NCBI GenBank assembly: GCA_944384655.1
Contig: CALWUF010000037.1
Coordinates: forward strand, 1 to 49,925
Source of the DNA: an uncultured Butyricicoccus sp.
Lineage (GTDB): Bacteria > Bacillota > Clostridia > Oscillospirales > Butyricicoccaceae
Length of the DNA: 49,925 nt
Reading direction: 5' to 3'
Each line of letters starts with the position of its first letter. Position 1 is the stretch's first letter. Made by a program: the position numbers and the translations under genes. The notes under the pieces are model-generated. The model had not been told where the DNA came from. It did no database searches and saw only the letters and a list, made by a program, of their open reading frames with translations. Positions 1 through 8,102 of this stretch are shown here, piece by piece.

Positions 1-151
1 AATCAACGTCGAATGCCGCAGCGGTCAGGACAAATGATGTGTTGTCGCGCATGGCGCCCAGACGATGCTTATAACCTACCTGGGAGGTCTTGCCGCCGCC
101 TACGATACCCCAACGGAAGGGTCTTTCAATTTTCTTTTCACCGATCTGCAT
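1..151 (-). CDS. Gfo/Idh/MocA-family oxidoreductase, N-terminal fragment
   Basis: Partial gene running off the left edge; only the first 50 codons are visible. After a short lead (MQIGEKKIERPFRW) comes GIVGGGKTSQVGYKHR, a glycine-rich Rossmann turn of the type that binds NAD(P) in Gfo/Idh/MocA oxidoreductases, in which the residues after the third glycine often read like this. These enzymes usually oxidise sugars or inositols; the substrate cannot be told from this fragment. The ATG at 149-151 has AAAGGAAG upstream on the minus strand. It is divergent from the AraC-type regulator at 422, a layout that suggests but does not prove that the regulator controls it. Confidence 0.72.
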   Translation of the reverse strand, partial: MQIGEKKIERPFRWGIVGGGKTSQVGYKHRLGAMRDNTSFVLTAAAFDVD

Positions 152-421
152 ACAAATACTTCCTTTCTTTTTTGCAGTTTATTTTTGTTTGTTTTGATAA
201 CAAAATACTCTGATTTGCGGAACAGAAATTATTTTTTGCGACTGTGTTTTTTTGAACATTTACATCACAGAAATTGGGTAAAACATACAAAAACCAGCGT
301 ATATTTTTGTTTATTTACTGCATTTCCGTTTCGTTGTCTGTATTATATACTACCCATGTCAGTCCGTAAATAACTGAATCTGCGAAGAACTTTATCGATT
401 TTGCGGAAAGGAGATAAACCT

Positions 422-1273
422 GTGTATAACCTCGGTCCGGGCATTCTGCCCAATTCCCTGTGCGTCCCTCTGACACCCACGCCATACGCACAGGCATTGT
501 ACTTTTATCCTGTCCTGTGTGGGCATTATTTCTGTGATGAAACATATCAAGTGACCCGTGAGCGCTATGACAATCCATTGTTGATATTTGTCCGCAGCGG
601 CGCCTTACATGTACAATATGGCGGACAAAAATACCGTGCGGAAAAGGGGGATATCATCCTGCTCGACTGTGACCAACCCCATCGCTATGCGGCAGAACAA
701 CAAACTGGCGCCGAATTTTTATACCTGCATTTTGATGGGACAGGCGCTCATGCGTTGGCACATGCCATTGCCGAACAAACGCCATTGCTGCGGCGTGAAG
801 AAAATGTCGCCATCGGAGAACAATTATTTGATCTGGTGCAGACCTATCGCCGCCGGGGTATCGAAATCGAAGCATTGGATTCCCTGCGCATTTATCAGAT
901 CCTGATGCAGCTCGCGATGCCGCCGCGCAGTATGGTGCAACATGACAGCCCAATTACCAAAACGGTCATTTATATCCGCGATCATGTGGGCGAAACCATT
1001 TCGTTGCAGCAACTGGCGGATATGGCGCATGTAAGCGCATTCCATTATTCCCATGAATTCAAACGACAGACTGGATTTTCACCATCGGAATACATCATCA
1101 ATACCCGTCTGGAAAAGGCAAAAATGCTGTTGCTGCAAACCACTATGTCCGTTGCAGATATCGCTTATATGGTTGGATATGAAAGCGGCGGCAGCTTGAG
1201 TAATTTATTTCTCAAAAAAGTAGGTTGTTCACCGCGTGAATATCGCAGGAACAGCGGTCTGGTTATAAAATAA
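422..1273 (+). CDS. AraC/XylS-family transcriptional regulator with cupin-type sensor domain
   Basis: A 283-aa protein. Roughly residues 50-140 look like a beta-rich cupin sensor (AraC_binding), including YRAEKGDIILLDCDQPHRY, which normally binds a sugar or other small ligand. The last 100 residues form the double helix-turn-helix of the AraC family: ISLQQLADMAHVSAFHYSHEF is the first motif, and the second ends with the family signature VADIAYMVGYES followed by FLKKVGCSPREYR. I chose GTG at 422 because AAAGGAGA at 407-414 is well placed for it; a TTG at 401 in the same frame would sit upstream of that site. The divergent oxidoreductase at 1-151 is its likely target. The ligand is unknown. Confidence 0.85.
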   Translation: MYNLGPGILPNSLCVPLTPTPYAQALYFYPVLCGHYFCDETYQVTRERYDNPLLIFVRSGALHVQYGGQKYRAEKGDIILLDCDQPHRYAAEQQTGAEFLYLHFDGTGAHALAHAIAEQTPLLRREENVAIGEQLFDLVQTYRRRGIEIEALDSLRIYQILMQLAMPPRSMVQHDSPITKTVIYIRDHVGETISLQQLADMAHVSAFHYSHEFKRQTGFSPSEYIINTRLEKAKMLLLQTTMSVADIAYMVGYESGGSLSNLFLKKVGCSPREYRRNSGLVIK

Positions 1274-1292
1274 TTGCGAAATCTCGATAAAA

Positions 1293-1359
1293 TTCACAAG
1301 ATATACACATAAAATTTACCGTTTTATCCGTTGTGTAACCTATGTGTTGATGATATAAT
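1293..1359 (+). promoter_or_regulatory. Sigma-A promoter with three phased PhoP-like repeats
   Basis: The promoter is TTGTGT (1331-1336), a 17-bp spacer, and TATAAT (1354-1359). Directly upstream are three hexamers spaced exactly 11 bp apart: TTCACA (1293), TACACA (1304) and TTTACC (1315). This matches the form of Gram-positive PhoP boxes (TT(A/C/T)ACA repeats with about 5-nt gaps). It should drive the lipoprotein gene at 1430. Confidence 0.6.
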
Positions 1360-1429
1360 GAATAAATGAGACCCGTGATATTCTGCGGTATGAACGGGTT
1401 GACGATGTATCACGAGAACAGGAGAACGA

Positions 1430-2569
1430 ATGCATATGAAGCGAAAGCGATTTTTATCCATGTTGATGGCTGGTGTTCTGTGCGTTGGCATGTTGGCGGG
1501 CTGCGGCTCGTCGAAGGATACGACCCCAGTTGTCATGACCGTTGACGGCGAGGAAATACAGTCGAGCGAGTTGGCGGCGTATATTGTCTATAATATGATG
1601 TATTATGAAAACTATTTCGGCATGGACGTCAGCCAGTTGGCCGAAGACACCATTTTTGACAGCATCAAAGAAGGCTGCAAAAGCCAGATTGTGCAGTACC
1701 GCGCCATTGAAAAGCTCGCTGAACAGGAAGGCGTAACCCTCAGCAATGAATCCAAAGACACGCTGGAGGAAAATAAAAACGCCAACCGTGAATCCCTGGG
1801 TTCCGAAACCGGGTCGTTTACCCGCTGGCTGAAGTATTCCGTCAAGGGCGATGAAGATCCATTTGTCACCTATCTCAACAGCTATGGCTATACGGAAGAA
1901 CTGTATGATGAAAACTGTGAAACCATGCAGTTGCAGCAGGACATCATTGAAAAGTATTATGAGGATGGCATCATTACAGAGCAGTTCAACAACACCTATC
2001 TGCATGCGAAATCCATCCTGATCGCTGACACGGACGACGAAGGCAATCTCCTCACCGGCGACGAACTGGAAGCCGCCCGCACCAAGGCGCAGCAAATCCT
2101 CGATCAGGCAAAGGCAAATCCGGATGATTTTGACACGCTGTGGGAGGAAAATAATTCCGATACCGCACAGAGTGAGAACGGCTATTACTTCACAGAAGGC
2201 GATATGGTTGATGAATACTATAATGCCATCAAGGACATGGAAGTCGATGCGATCAACGACGAACTGGTCTATCATGAAGGCTATGGCTGGTTCATCATCA
2301 AGAAAATGGCGCTGGAGGAAAGCGCATTGACGGACACATCGGCATACCTGAACAACACCGGTGATGGCGATGAGACCACAATCAAGACTGTGATCGGCGA
2401 AACCATTGTCAGCGATAAGCTGGATGAGATCGTTGAAGCCATGGAAGTCGAAACCACAGATGAATATGATCACATCACAGCCTATAATGTAAACACCTAT
2501 CTGCCGTTTACTTCGGATGCACTGGTATCCGGTTCCGGTTCAGGTTCGGCACAGGGCTCTGCCGCCTGA
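1430..2569 (+). CDS. PrsA-like foldase lipoprotein (parvulin-type)
   Basis: A 379-aa exported lipoprotein. The N-terminus is basic, then hydrophobic, and ends in the lipobox LAGC (Cys25, lipidation site). An N-terminal helical region follows. Around residues 190-300 is a parvulin-like stretch: HAKSILI, then DFDTLWEENNSD, ENGYYFTEGDMVDEYYNA and GYGWFIIKK, in the order expected of PpiC/PrsA rotamases. PrsA-type proteins help secreted proteins fold outside the membrane. Catalytic residues cannot be assigned from the sequence alone, so it could be a chaperone without isomerase activity. The start is ATG 1430 with AGGAG at 1420-1424; ATG 1436 is possible. It is monocistronic, with a terminator at 2596. 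Confidence 0.75.
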   Translation: MHMKRKRFLSMLMAGVLCVGMLAGCGSSKDTTPVVMTVDGEEIQSSELAAYIVYNMMYYENYFGMDVSQLAEDTIFDSIKEGCKSQIVQYRAIEKLAEQEGVTLSNESKDTLEENKNANRESLGSETGSFTRWLKYSVKGDEDPFVTYLNSYGYTEELYDENCETMQLQQDIIEKYYEDGIITEQFNNTYLHAKSILIADTDDEGNLLTGDELEAARTKAQQILDQAKANPDDFDTLWEENNSDTAQSENGYYFTEGDMVDEYYNAIKDMEVDAINDELVYHEGYGWFIIKKMALEESALTDTSAYLNNTGDGDETTIKTVIGETIVSDKLDEIVEAMEVETTDEYDHITAYNVNTYLPFTSDALVSGSGSGSAQGSAA

Positions 2570-2595
2570 TTCGTCTCTTCTTATTGCAAACCATC

Positions 2596-2632
2596 GACCG
2601 CCTGCACGGATCTGTGCAGGCGGTCTGTTTTT
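2596..2632 (+). terminator. Rho-independent terminator after the PrsA-like gene
   Basis: A perfect 12-bp stem, GACCGCCTGCAC (2596-2607) with GTGCAGGCGGTC (2614-2625), a 6-nt loop, then TGTTTTTA. Confidence 0.92.
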
Positions 2633-2685
2633 ATCCGCGGTCAATGGCGCTGGAGAAAACTGTGCAGAAATCCCATAAGGTCTTG

Positions 2686-2702
2686 GTCACAATTTGTATA
2701 CA
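2686..2702 (+). promoter_or_regulatory. Candidate PhoP-like repeat pair upstream of the glycosyltransferase
   Basis: GTCACA (2686-2691) and TATACA (2697-2702) are 11 bp apart, like the repeats before the lipoprotein and the response regulator. Further copies of TTCACAAGAT lie on the minus strand near 2721-2730 and 2770-2779. No clear -35/-10 pair was found here, so this is only a motif match. Confidence 0.35.
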
Positions 2703-2829
2703 CTGTAGAAATTTAAGAACATCTTGTGAACTGTTCAGAAATACCTTGAAATAAACTGCAAAAAGTGATATCTTGTGAAAAAGAACAGAAATGAACGAGG
2801 CATGTTATGGAGATAAGGAGGCTCATTCC

Positions 2830-4119
2830 GTGAATTTGCTTGTCAATATCAACGCAGTGGTGATTACGGTAATATCGACATTATATGTCTATCAGATGTT
2901 TTATATTATCGTGGTCTTTGTCGGTGAGTGGCGGCAAAAACGTCGGGAGAAAAAACATCCCGAGCCCCCAGCGCCGTTGCATCGGTTTGCCGCTATCATC
3001 TCGGCACGCAATGAAGAGGCTGTAATCGGTCAACTTGTAGATACCATCAAAAATCAAAATTATCCGCCAGAATTGTTGGACGCCATTATCATCGCTGACA
3101 ACTGTACCGATCATACCGCACAGGTTGCCCGTGATCACGGCGCCATTGTTTATGAACGATTCAACCAGGAAAAAGTCGGCAAAGGGTTTGCCTTAAATTA
3201 TGCCTTCCAGCACATCGCGGAAGATGTCGGCGACAGCTATTATGACGCCTATGTGATCATCGACGCGGACAACCTGCTCGATGAAAACTATTTTGCTGAG
3301 ATGAATAAGACATTTTCAAAAGGCTATCGCATCCTCACCAGCTATCGCAATTCCAAAAATTTCGGCACCAACTGGATTTCCGCAGGATATTCGCTTTGGT
3401 TCCTGCGCGAGGCAAAATTCCTCAACCATGCGCGCATGATGCTCGGTACAAGCTGCGCAGTATCCGGTACGGGTTTTCTGGTTGCCAGCGAGGTCATCCG
3501 CGAACGCAACGGTTGGAATTATCATCTGTTGACGGAAGATATCGAGTTTACTGTGGATACGGTCATCCGCGGCGAAATTATCGGCTATTCTGAAAATGCC
3601 ATGTTGTATGATGAACAGCCGACCCGTTTCGACCAATCGTGGAATCAACGCATGCGCTGGAGCAAAGGCTTTTATCAGGTTGCAGGCAATTATGGCGGTC
3701 GTCTGGGCAGCGGTATGATCAAAAACATCCGTAAAAATCCATTTTCCTGCTATGACCTGTTTATGACAGTCATGCCCTGTATGCTGCTGACCGTCTGCGT
3801 ACTCATCTGTGATTTTGCTTTGTTGTTATTGGCGTTGTTTGGCGACACCTATATGCCGCATCTGTTGGAAACCATGTTCAGTTCGCTCGCATTCTGGCTC
3901 GGCGGTTATTATGGTTCCCTGCTGCTCATGGGTGCACTGACCATGATCACCGAACGCAAAAAGATCAATTGCCCATTGCACAAGCGCATCCTGTATACGT
4001 TTACCTTCCCCTTCTTCCAGCTTACGTATTTCCCGATCGCTCTGGCGTCCGTCTTCAGAAAGGTCGAGTGGAAGCCAATTCGTCACGAGGTTTCAAAATC
4101 CCTGGATGAAGTGCGGTAA
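2830..4119 (+). CDS. Membrane-bound family 2 glycosyltransferase
   Basis: A 429-aa processive-type GT2. One N-terminal membrane helix (about residues 5-30) precedes a cytosolic GT-A domain beginning HRFAAIISARNEE. Key motifs are IIIADNCTD, the metal-binding DADNLL, the acceptor region TEDIEF and the product-binding QRMRW. Two or three more membrane helices follow (about 320-400). This is the architecture of cellulose-, hyaluronan- and poly-GlcNAc-synthase-like enzymes, so it probably polymerises or transfers a sugar at the inner face of the membrane; donor and product are unknown. GTG 2830 is chosen because AAGGAGG (2815-2821) lies 8 nt upstream; ATG 2791 in frame has no such site. It lies between the foldase lipoprotein and the two-component system. 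Confidence 0.85.
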   Translation: MNLLVNINAVVITVISTLYVYQMFYIIVVFVGEWRQKRREKKHPEPPAPLHRFAAIISARNEEAVIGQLVDTIKNQNYPPELLDAIIIADNCTDHTAQVARDHGAIVYERFNQEKVGKGFALNYAFQHIAEDVGDSYYDAYVIIDADNLLDENYFAEMNKTFSKGYRILTSYRNSKNFGTNWISAGYSLWFLREAKFLNHARMMLGTSCAVSGTGFLVASEVIRERNGWNYHLLTEDIEFTVDTVIRGEIIGYSENAMLYDEQPTRFDQSWNQRMRWSKGFYQVAGNYGGRLGSGMIKNIRKNPFSCYDLFMTVMPCMLLTVCVLICDFALLLLALFGDTYMPHLLETMFSSLAFWLGGYYGSLLLMGALTMITERKKINCPLHKRILYTFTFPFFQLTYFPIALASVFRKVEWKPIRHEVSKSLDEVR

Positions 4120-4140
4120 ACCATGTCAAAAAAATATAAA

Positions 4141-4168
4141 AAAACCGGCATTGCCGGTTTTTTTTGTT
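4141..4168 (+). terminator. Terminator after the glycosyltransferase
   Basis: ACCGGC/GCCGGT stem with a 3-nt loop, extended by A:T pairs and followed by a run of T residues. Confidence 0.88.
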
Positions 4169-4240
4169 CTCCAACGGCTGATTTCCATACAGACTGGCTT
4201 TTTCATTTCAATGGCAAAAAAATTATTCTGTTTCGATTTG

Positions 4241-4272
4241 GTCACATTGTGTTCACATAACTGTCGTAAAAT
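4241..4272 (+). promoter_or_regulatory. Two-component operon promoter region with 11-bp direct repeats
   Basis: GTCACA (4241-4246) and TTCACA (4252-4257) are 11 bp apart, with a weaker GTCGTA at 4263. A plausible -10 (TAAAAT) lies at 4267-4272 but there is no good -35 at the usual distance, as is common for activator-dependent promoters. Autoregulation by the response regulator encoded just downstream is a reasonable guess. Confidence 0.5.
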
Positions 4273-4309
4273 AGAGACAATACAACGGAACCAGAGAGGA
4301 GAAATTGTT

Positions 4310-4990
4310 ATGTTCACCATATTGATTGCAGACGATGAGGAACGCATCCGCCGGCTGGTGTCCGATTTCCTGCGTCGGGACGGGTATACCGTCTTACAGG
4401 CTGCCGACGGCGGACAGGCAATGGAACTGATTGACCAACGATTGAATACCATTGATCTGATTATTTTAGATGTCATGATGCCAATGTATGACGGCTGGAG
4501 TGTACTGCGCCATATCCGCTCCAAAAACAGGGAAGTACCCGTTATGATGCTCACGGCACGCACGGAGGATACCGATGAAGTATTCGGCTTTGACCTGGGA
4601 GCAGACGACTATATTACCAAGCCATTTTCCCCCATTGTACTTTCCGCGCGTGTACGGGCGATTGAAAAACGCCGCCATCAACATGATACCGGTATTTTCC
4701 AATCCGGTGCGCTGTCCATCAATGAAGTCCGCCGCGAAGTTTGTGTGGACGGCAAAACCGTTGACCTCACGCCAAAAGAATATGAACTGCTCATCTATTT
4801 TAAAAACAATCAAAACATTGCGGCCTCCCGTGAAAATATTTTGAACGCAGTGTGGGGATATGATTATTTTGGAGACCTGCGCACCGTGGACACACATGTA
4901 AAAAAACTGCGCGCCAAGCTCGGTCCCTGCGGCACAATGATTGAGACGGTCCGCGGTTTTGGATATCGGTTTGAAGGAGCAAAGGCATGA
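4310..4990 (+). CDS. OmpR/PhoB-family response regulator
   Basis: A 226-aa protein. The receiver domain (1-118) has the acidic pocket ADDEE, phospho-acceptor Asp54 in IILDVMMP, the switch Thr in MLTART and Lys104 in YITKPF. The C-terminal winged helix (about 130-224) has the OmpR-type LTPKEYELL and the recognition part RTVDTHVKKLRAKL followed by VRGFGYRF. It should bind direct repeats as a dimer when phosphorylated by the kinase encoded next. The start is ATG 4310 behind GAGAGGAG; family N-termini also begin here. The gene overlaps the kinase start by 4 nt (ATGA), so the two are probably translationally coupled. The signal sensed is unknown; the upstream repeats suggest a PhoP-like branch. 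Confidence 0.95.
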   Translation: MFTILIADDEERIRRLVSDFLRRDGYTVLQAADGGQAMELIDQRLNTIDLIILDVMMPMYDGWSVLRHIRSKNREVPVMMLTARTEDTDEVFGFDLGADDYITKPFSPIVLSARVRAIEKRRHQHDTGIFQSGALSINEVRREVCVDGKTVDLTPKEYELLIYFKNNQNIAASRENILNAVWGYDYFGDLRTVDTHVKKLRAKLGPCGTMIETVRGFGYRFEGAKA

Positions 4991-6525
4991 ATGCGCATGT
5001 GAAACGCCGTTGGAGACATTCCCTGCGTTTTCGCTTTTTTATATCCGTTGCATTGACAGCCGTAGTATTTGTCGGTGTCATGATCGTGCTCAATTTGCTG
5101 TTTTTCCACAACTTTTATTTGCTTCAAAAAAAGAACAGTTTAATAGATGCCTATCAAACAATCAACGAACAGTATAATGGAGATATTTCTATACTGGAAG
5201 ATAACATCAAACAGATAGAAAACAATAACAACATCCGAATCAGTATCATAAATAATTACGGAAAGTATATTTATGATACCATTTTCACCCATGATCGGTC
5301 AACGGCTTTCCTGGACTCCATGATGCAGAATCCATTCGGTGAGACGTTATATGTGTATGATGCTGACGAATTGGAACGCAAAGGATATACATTTTCCACA
5401 CTGAACGACGCCGACGGCAGTACGGCATATATCGCACTGATCGGCATCCTGGATACGGGAGACATCATTTTTTTGCGTGTACCGACCGCAGCATTGCGTG
5501 AAAATCAATCGGTCAATTTTGTTTTCCTGATGATTTCCGGTCTGGTTGCACTGTTCGCCTGTCTGGTTGCAGGTTTTTTTATCGGCGGACATTTTACACG
5601 TCCTGTCATCCAGATGACAGAAGTGGCCAATTCCGTTTCGCGGCTGGATTTTTCCAAAAAATACACCGGTCAGGATACCGACGAATTGGGTGAACTGGGA
5701 CGCAGCATCAACCAGATGTCGGATTATCTGGAATCCGCCATCCGGGATATGCAGCAGATGAACAAACAGCTCCAAACAGAAATTGAAGAAAAACAGCGCA
5801 TCGATGATATGCGCAAAGAATTCATCGTCAATGTCTCCCACGATTTAAAGACCCCGATCGCACTGATCCAGGGCTATGCCGAAGGATTGCGCGTCGGTAT
5901 CAATGAATCCGAAGAAGACAAAAATTATTATTGTGACATCATCATTGACGAAGCCAAGCGCATGAACCATCTGGTGCGCCAATTGCTCGATCTGTCGCGG
6001 TTAGAACTTGGAAATATTGTGCCAAACAAGACCGATTTTGATGCATATGAACTGGCTGAAGCGGTTGTCGAAAAGACACAGGTGATGTGGCAGGAAAAGA
6101 ATCTCAACATTGACCTGTCCAATGTTGGCACACAGACGCTGCATGCCGATTATGACATGTTGGAACGCGCGCTGCTCAACTACATGACCAATGCCATCGA
6201 CCACACGCCAATCGGCGGATATATCCGTATCACCACTTCTGAAGACACCCGCCATCTTGTCATGAGCGTGCGCAACCAGGGCAGCCAGCTCGCCCAGGAG
6301 GAAATGGACAAAATTTGGGATAAGTTCTATAAACTCGACAAGTCGCGCACACGCGTCAGCGGCGGCGGCTCTGGCATCGGTCTGTCCATCGTGCGGGCAA
6401 TCCTGACAGCACATGCCGGTGGTTGTGGCGTGCGCAACACCGAAGACGGCGTAGAATTTTATCTGTCCCTTCCCAAAACAGATGAACACGCGCAGGCGTT
6501 GACTGCCGATACCGATCCATCATGA
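4987..6525 (+). CDS. Sensor histidine kinase partner of the upstream regulator
   Basis: A 512-aa membrane kinase. TM1 is about residues 15-40, followed by a 135-residue extracellular sensor region, TM2 about 178-201, then a HAMP linker (about 202-255, starting FTRPVIQM). The HisKA domain has the phospho-accepting His285 in VNVSHDLKTP. The ATP-binding domain has an N box (ALLNYMTNAIDHTP), the F-box-like KIWDKFYKLD and the glycine-rich GGGSGIGLS. The order TM-sensor-TM-HAMP-HisKA-HATPase is that of PhoR/VicK/SrrB-like kinases, but there is no PAS domain between HAMP and HisKA, which argues against a close PhoR or WalK equivalent. The extracellular part is not recognised. Confidence 0.95.
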   Translation: MNAHVKRRWRHSLRFRFFISVALTAVVFVGVMIVLNLLFFHNFYLLQKKNSLIDAYQTINEQYNGDISILEDNIKQIENNNNIRISIINNYGKYIYDTIFTHDRSTAFLDSMMQNPFGETLYVYDADELERKGYTFSTLNDADGSTAYIALIGILDTGDIIFLRVPTAALRENQSVNFVFLMISGLVALFACLVAGFFIGGHFTRPVIQMTEVANSVSRLDFSKKYTGQDTDELGELGRSINQMSDYLESAIRDMQQMNKQLQTEIEEKQRIDDMRKEFIVNVSHDLKTPIALIQGYAEGLRVGINESEEDKNYYCDIIIDEAKRMNHLVRQLLDLSRLELGNIVPNKTDFDAYELAEAVVEKTQVMWQEKNLNIDLSNVGTQTLHADYDMLERALLNYMTNAIDHTPIGGYIRITTSEDTRHLVMSVRNQGSQLAQEEMDKIWDKFYKLDKSRTRVSGGGSGIGLSIVRAILTAHAGGCGVRNTEDGVEFYLSLPKTDEHAQALTADTDPS

Positions 6526-6533
6526 CAATATAC

Positions 6534-6580
6534 GCCGGAAGGCCAGCCCCGATTGGAGCTGACCTTCCGGCTTTGATTTT
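6534..6580. terminator. Shared terminator between the kinase and the hemolysin III gene
   Basis: GCCGGAAGGCCAGC (6534-6547) pairs with GCTGACCTTCCGGC (6558-6571) with one mismatch; TTTGATTTTAT follows. It lies between two convergent genes and may serve both. Confidence 0.85.
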
Positions 6581-6606
6581 ATTTAGATTGGATTACGCGA
6601 AAGAAA

Positions 6607-7290
6607 TCAGCGCACGGCGAGGAACAGGAACACGGCAATGACCTGTAACAACGAGCCGAGCATCGTAAACAGATGGAAGATCTCGTGAAATCCCCAAACC
6701 GGGCTGAGATTGGGCTTTTTGATCGCATAAATGACCGCACCTGCGGAATATGCCACGCCACCCAACGCAGTGAGCACAAGAACAGACAATGGCATGCTGG
6801 CAATGGCGTCTGGAATGGCGACAATACACCAGCCGAGTGCGAGATAAAACGCTGTAGACAGCCAACGCGGCGCACCCATCCAGATCATCTTGATGACAAT
6901 GCCTGCCAGTGCAATGCCCCAGATCACGGCAAGGCTTTTCCATGCATCTGCGCCGAGCGCACAGATCAGAAACGGCGTATACGACCCTGCGATCAGCACA
7001 TAAATCATCGAATGATCCAGCTTGCGCAAGCGCAATTGAATGCCGGAATTCCCTCTGTTATAAAAATGAAAGACCGAACTTGCGGTATACAATGCCGTCA
7101 GCGACAAACCGAAGACAATGACAGAAGCCGTTTGCAGCAACGTACCGCCGATTTGATGCGAATAAATGGCAAGCGCGAGTGCGACACAGACCGAACCGAT
7201 GGCTGCCAGCAAATGGGTAAAGCTGCTCATCGGATCGCGGGCGCGCCGGATAAAGATACCATACAAACCATGATGTTCATACCGTTTCAC
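6607..7290 (-). CDS. Hemolysin III / YqfA family membrane protein
   Basis: A 227-aa polytopic membrane protein with about seven hydrophobic segments. It carries the HlyIII/PAQR signature: the conserved Ser and His near the start (SSFTHLLAAIG), HFYNRG and LDHSMIYVLIAGSYTPF in the middle, and WGFHEIFHLFTMLGSLLQ near the end, whose His residues are the presumed metal site. The family is widespread and only rarely haemolytic; the cellular role is unclear. GTG 7288-7290 has GAGGTG at a good distance; GTG 7297-7299, three codons upstream, is also possible. It is transcribed singly from the promoter at 7363-7390. Confidence 0.88.
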   Translation of the reverse strand: MKRYEHHGLYGIFIRRARDPMSSFTHLLAAIGSVCVALALAIYSHQIGGTLLQTASVIVFGLSLTALYTASSVFHFYNRGNSGIQLRLRKLDHSMIYVLIAGSYTPFLICALGADAWKSLAVIWGIALAGIVIKMIWMGAPRWLSTAFYLALGWCIVAIPDAIASMPLSVLVLTALGGVAYSAGAVIYAIKKPNLSPVWGFHEIFHLFTMLGSLLQVIAVFLFLAVR

Positions 7291-7362
7291 ATATGACACC
7301 TCAATTCCAAAAATCGTATTAAAAATTTCTACATCTGGTTTTCAAAACTATATTATGCGTAT

Positions 7363-7390
7363 AGTATACCACATAAAACATTTTTTGCAA
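7363..7390 (-). promoter_or_regulatory. Promoter for the hemolysin III-family gene
   Basis: On the minus strand TTGCAA (7390-7385), a 16-bp spacer, and TATACT (7368-7363). Confidence 0.65.
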
Positions 7391-7399
7391 CCAATTTTC

Positions 7400-7428
7400 T
7401 TGATTTTTTTTTCAAAAGGTTTTATACT
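7400..7428 (+). promoter_or_regulatory. Promoter for the DUF1836 gene
   Basis: TTGATT (7400-7405), a 17-bp spacer, and TATACT (7423-7428). It starts about 10 bp beyond the divergent promoter's -35, so the two may compete for polymerase. Confidence 0.7.
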
Positions 7429-7462
7429 ATAGTTGCATTCCTATGGAAAAGAGGAAAAATTT

Positions 7463-8050
7463 ATGGCAATAGACGCGCAAATGCTGCTGAAACACAGTGA
7501 AAAGAACAAAGCGCTGCATCCGGATGACATTCCCGCCCTGGATTTATATATGGACCAGATCATTGCATTGATGCACGCCTATTTGGGTGGAGAGGGTGAA
7601 CGGGAACCGCTGACACGCACCATGATCCACAATTACAGCAAGGCCGGATTGATTTCCCCTGTCAAGGGGAAAAAATATTCCAAAGAGCATATCTTACAGA
7701 TGCTGGTCATCTATTCGCTCAAACATACACTGTCGATTGCACAGATCAAACGTGTACTCAACGGGGTATCCGCCTGCGGTGTACATGAAAAGGAACTGGC
7801 GCAATGTTTTGAGATGCAGCTTGCCCGCCGCGATGCGATCACACAGGAAATGACAGACTATATGATGCGCATCATGCAGAAAACTGACATGAAACTGGAC
7901 ACACCGGAAGACACCCTGTCATTCCTCCTGACGCTGACCGATATCACAGATACACTGTCCAATTTCGCGGCGGCAATCGCGGAACAGGGATTTCCTGATC
8001 TGGAAGCCGCAAAAAAGAAGGAAAAACGAAAAGAAAAGAAAGAAACGTAA
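7463..8050 (+). CDS. DUF1836 domain-containing protein
   Basis: A 195-aa protein. Residues about 45-110 read LTRTMIHNYSKAGLISPVKG, then KYSKEHILQMLVIYSLKHTLSIAQIKRVLNG, typical of DUF1836 proteins of Firmicutes; the segment resembles a MerR-like winged helix, so a DNA-binding role is plausible but unproven. The C-terminus is helical and ends in a very basic tail (KKKEKRKEKKET). ATG 7463 follows AAGAGGA. It sits alone with its own promoter and terminator. Targets are unknown. Confidence 0.75.
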   Translation: MAIDAQMLLKHSEKNKALHPDDIPALDLYMDQIIALMHAYLGGEGEREPLTRTMIHNYSKAGLISPVKGKKYSKEHILQMLVIYSLKHTLSIAQIKRVLNGVSACGVHEKELAQCFEMQLARRDAITQEMTDYMMRIMQKTDMKLDTPEDTLSFLLTLTDITDTLSNFAAAIAEQGFPDLEAAKKKEKRKEKKET

Positions 8051-8061
8051 TCCAATATGCC

Positions 8062-8094
8062 AAAAAAGCGCGTGTTTGTGCACGCGCTTTTTTG
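8062..8094 (+). terminator. Terminator after the DUF1836 gene
   Basis: AAAAGCGCGTG and CACGCGCTTTT stem, 4-nt loop, T run. Confidence 0.9.
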
Positions 8095-8102
8095 GCGGGA
8101 GA

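Noticed and set aside
1454..2473. A 339-aa minus-strand frame opposite the PrsA-like lipoprotein
   Set aside because: It is rich in Phe/Ile from reverse-complemented acidic codons, has no ribosome site, and opposes a gene with a clear lipobox and terminator.
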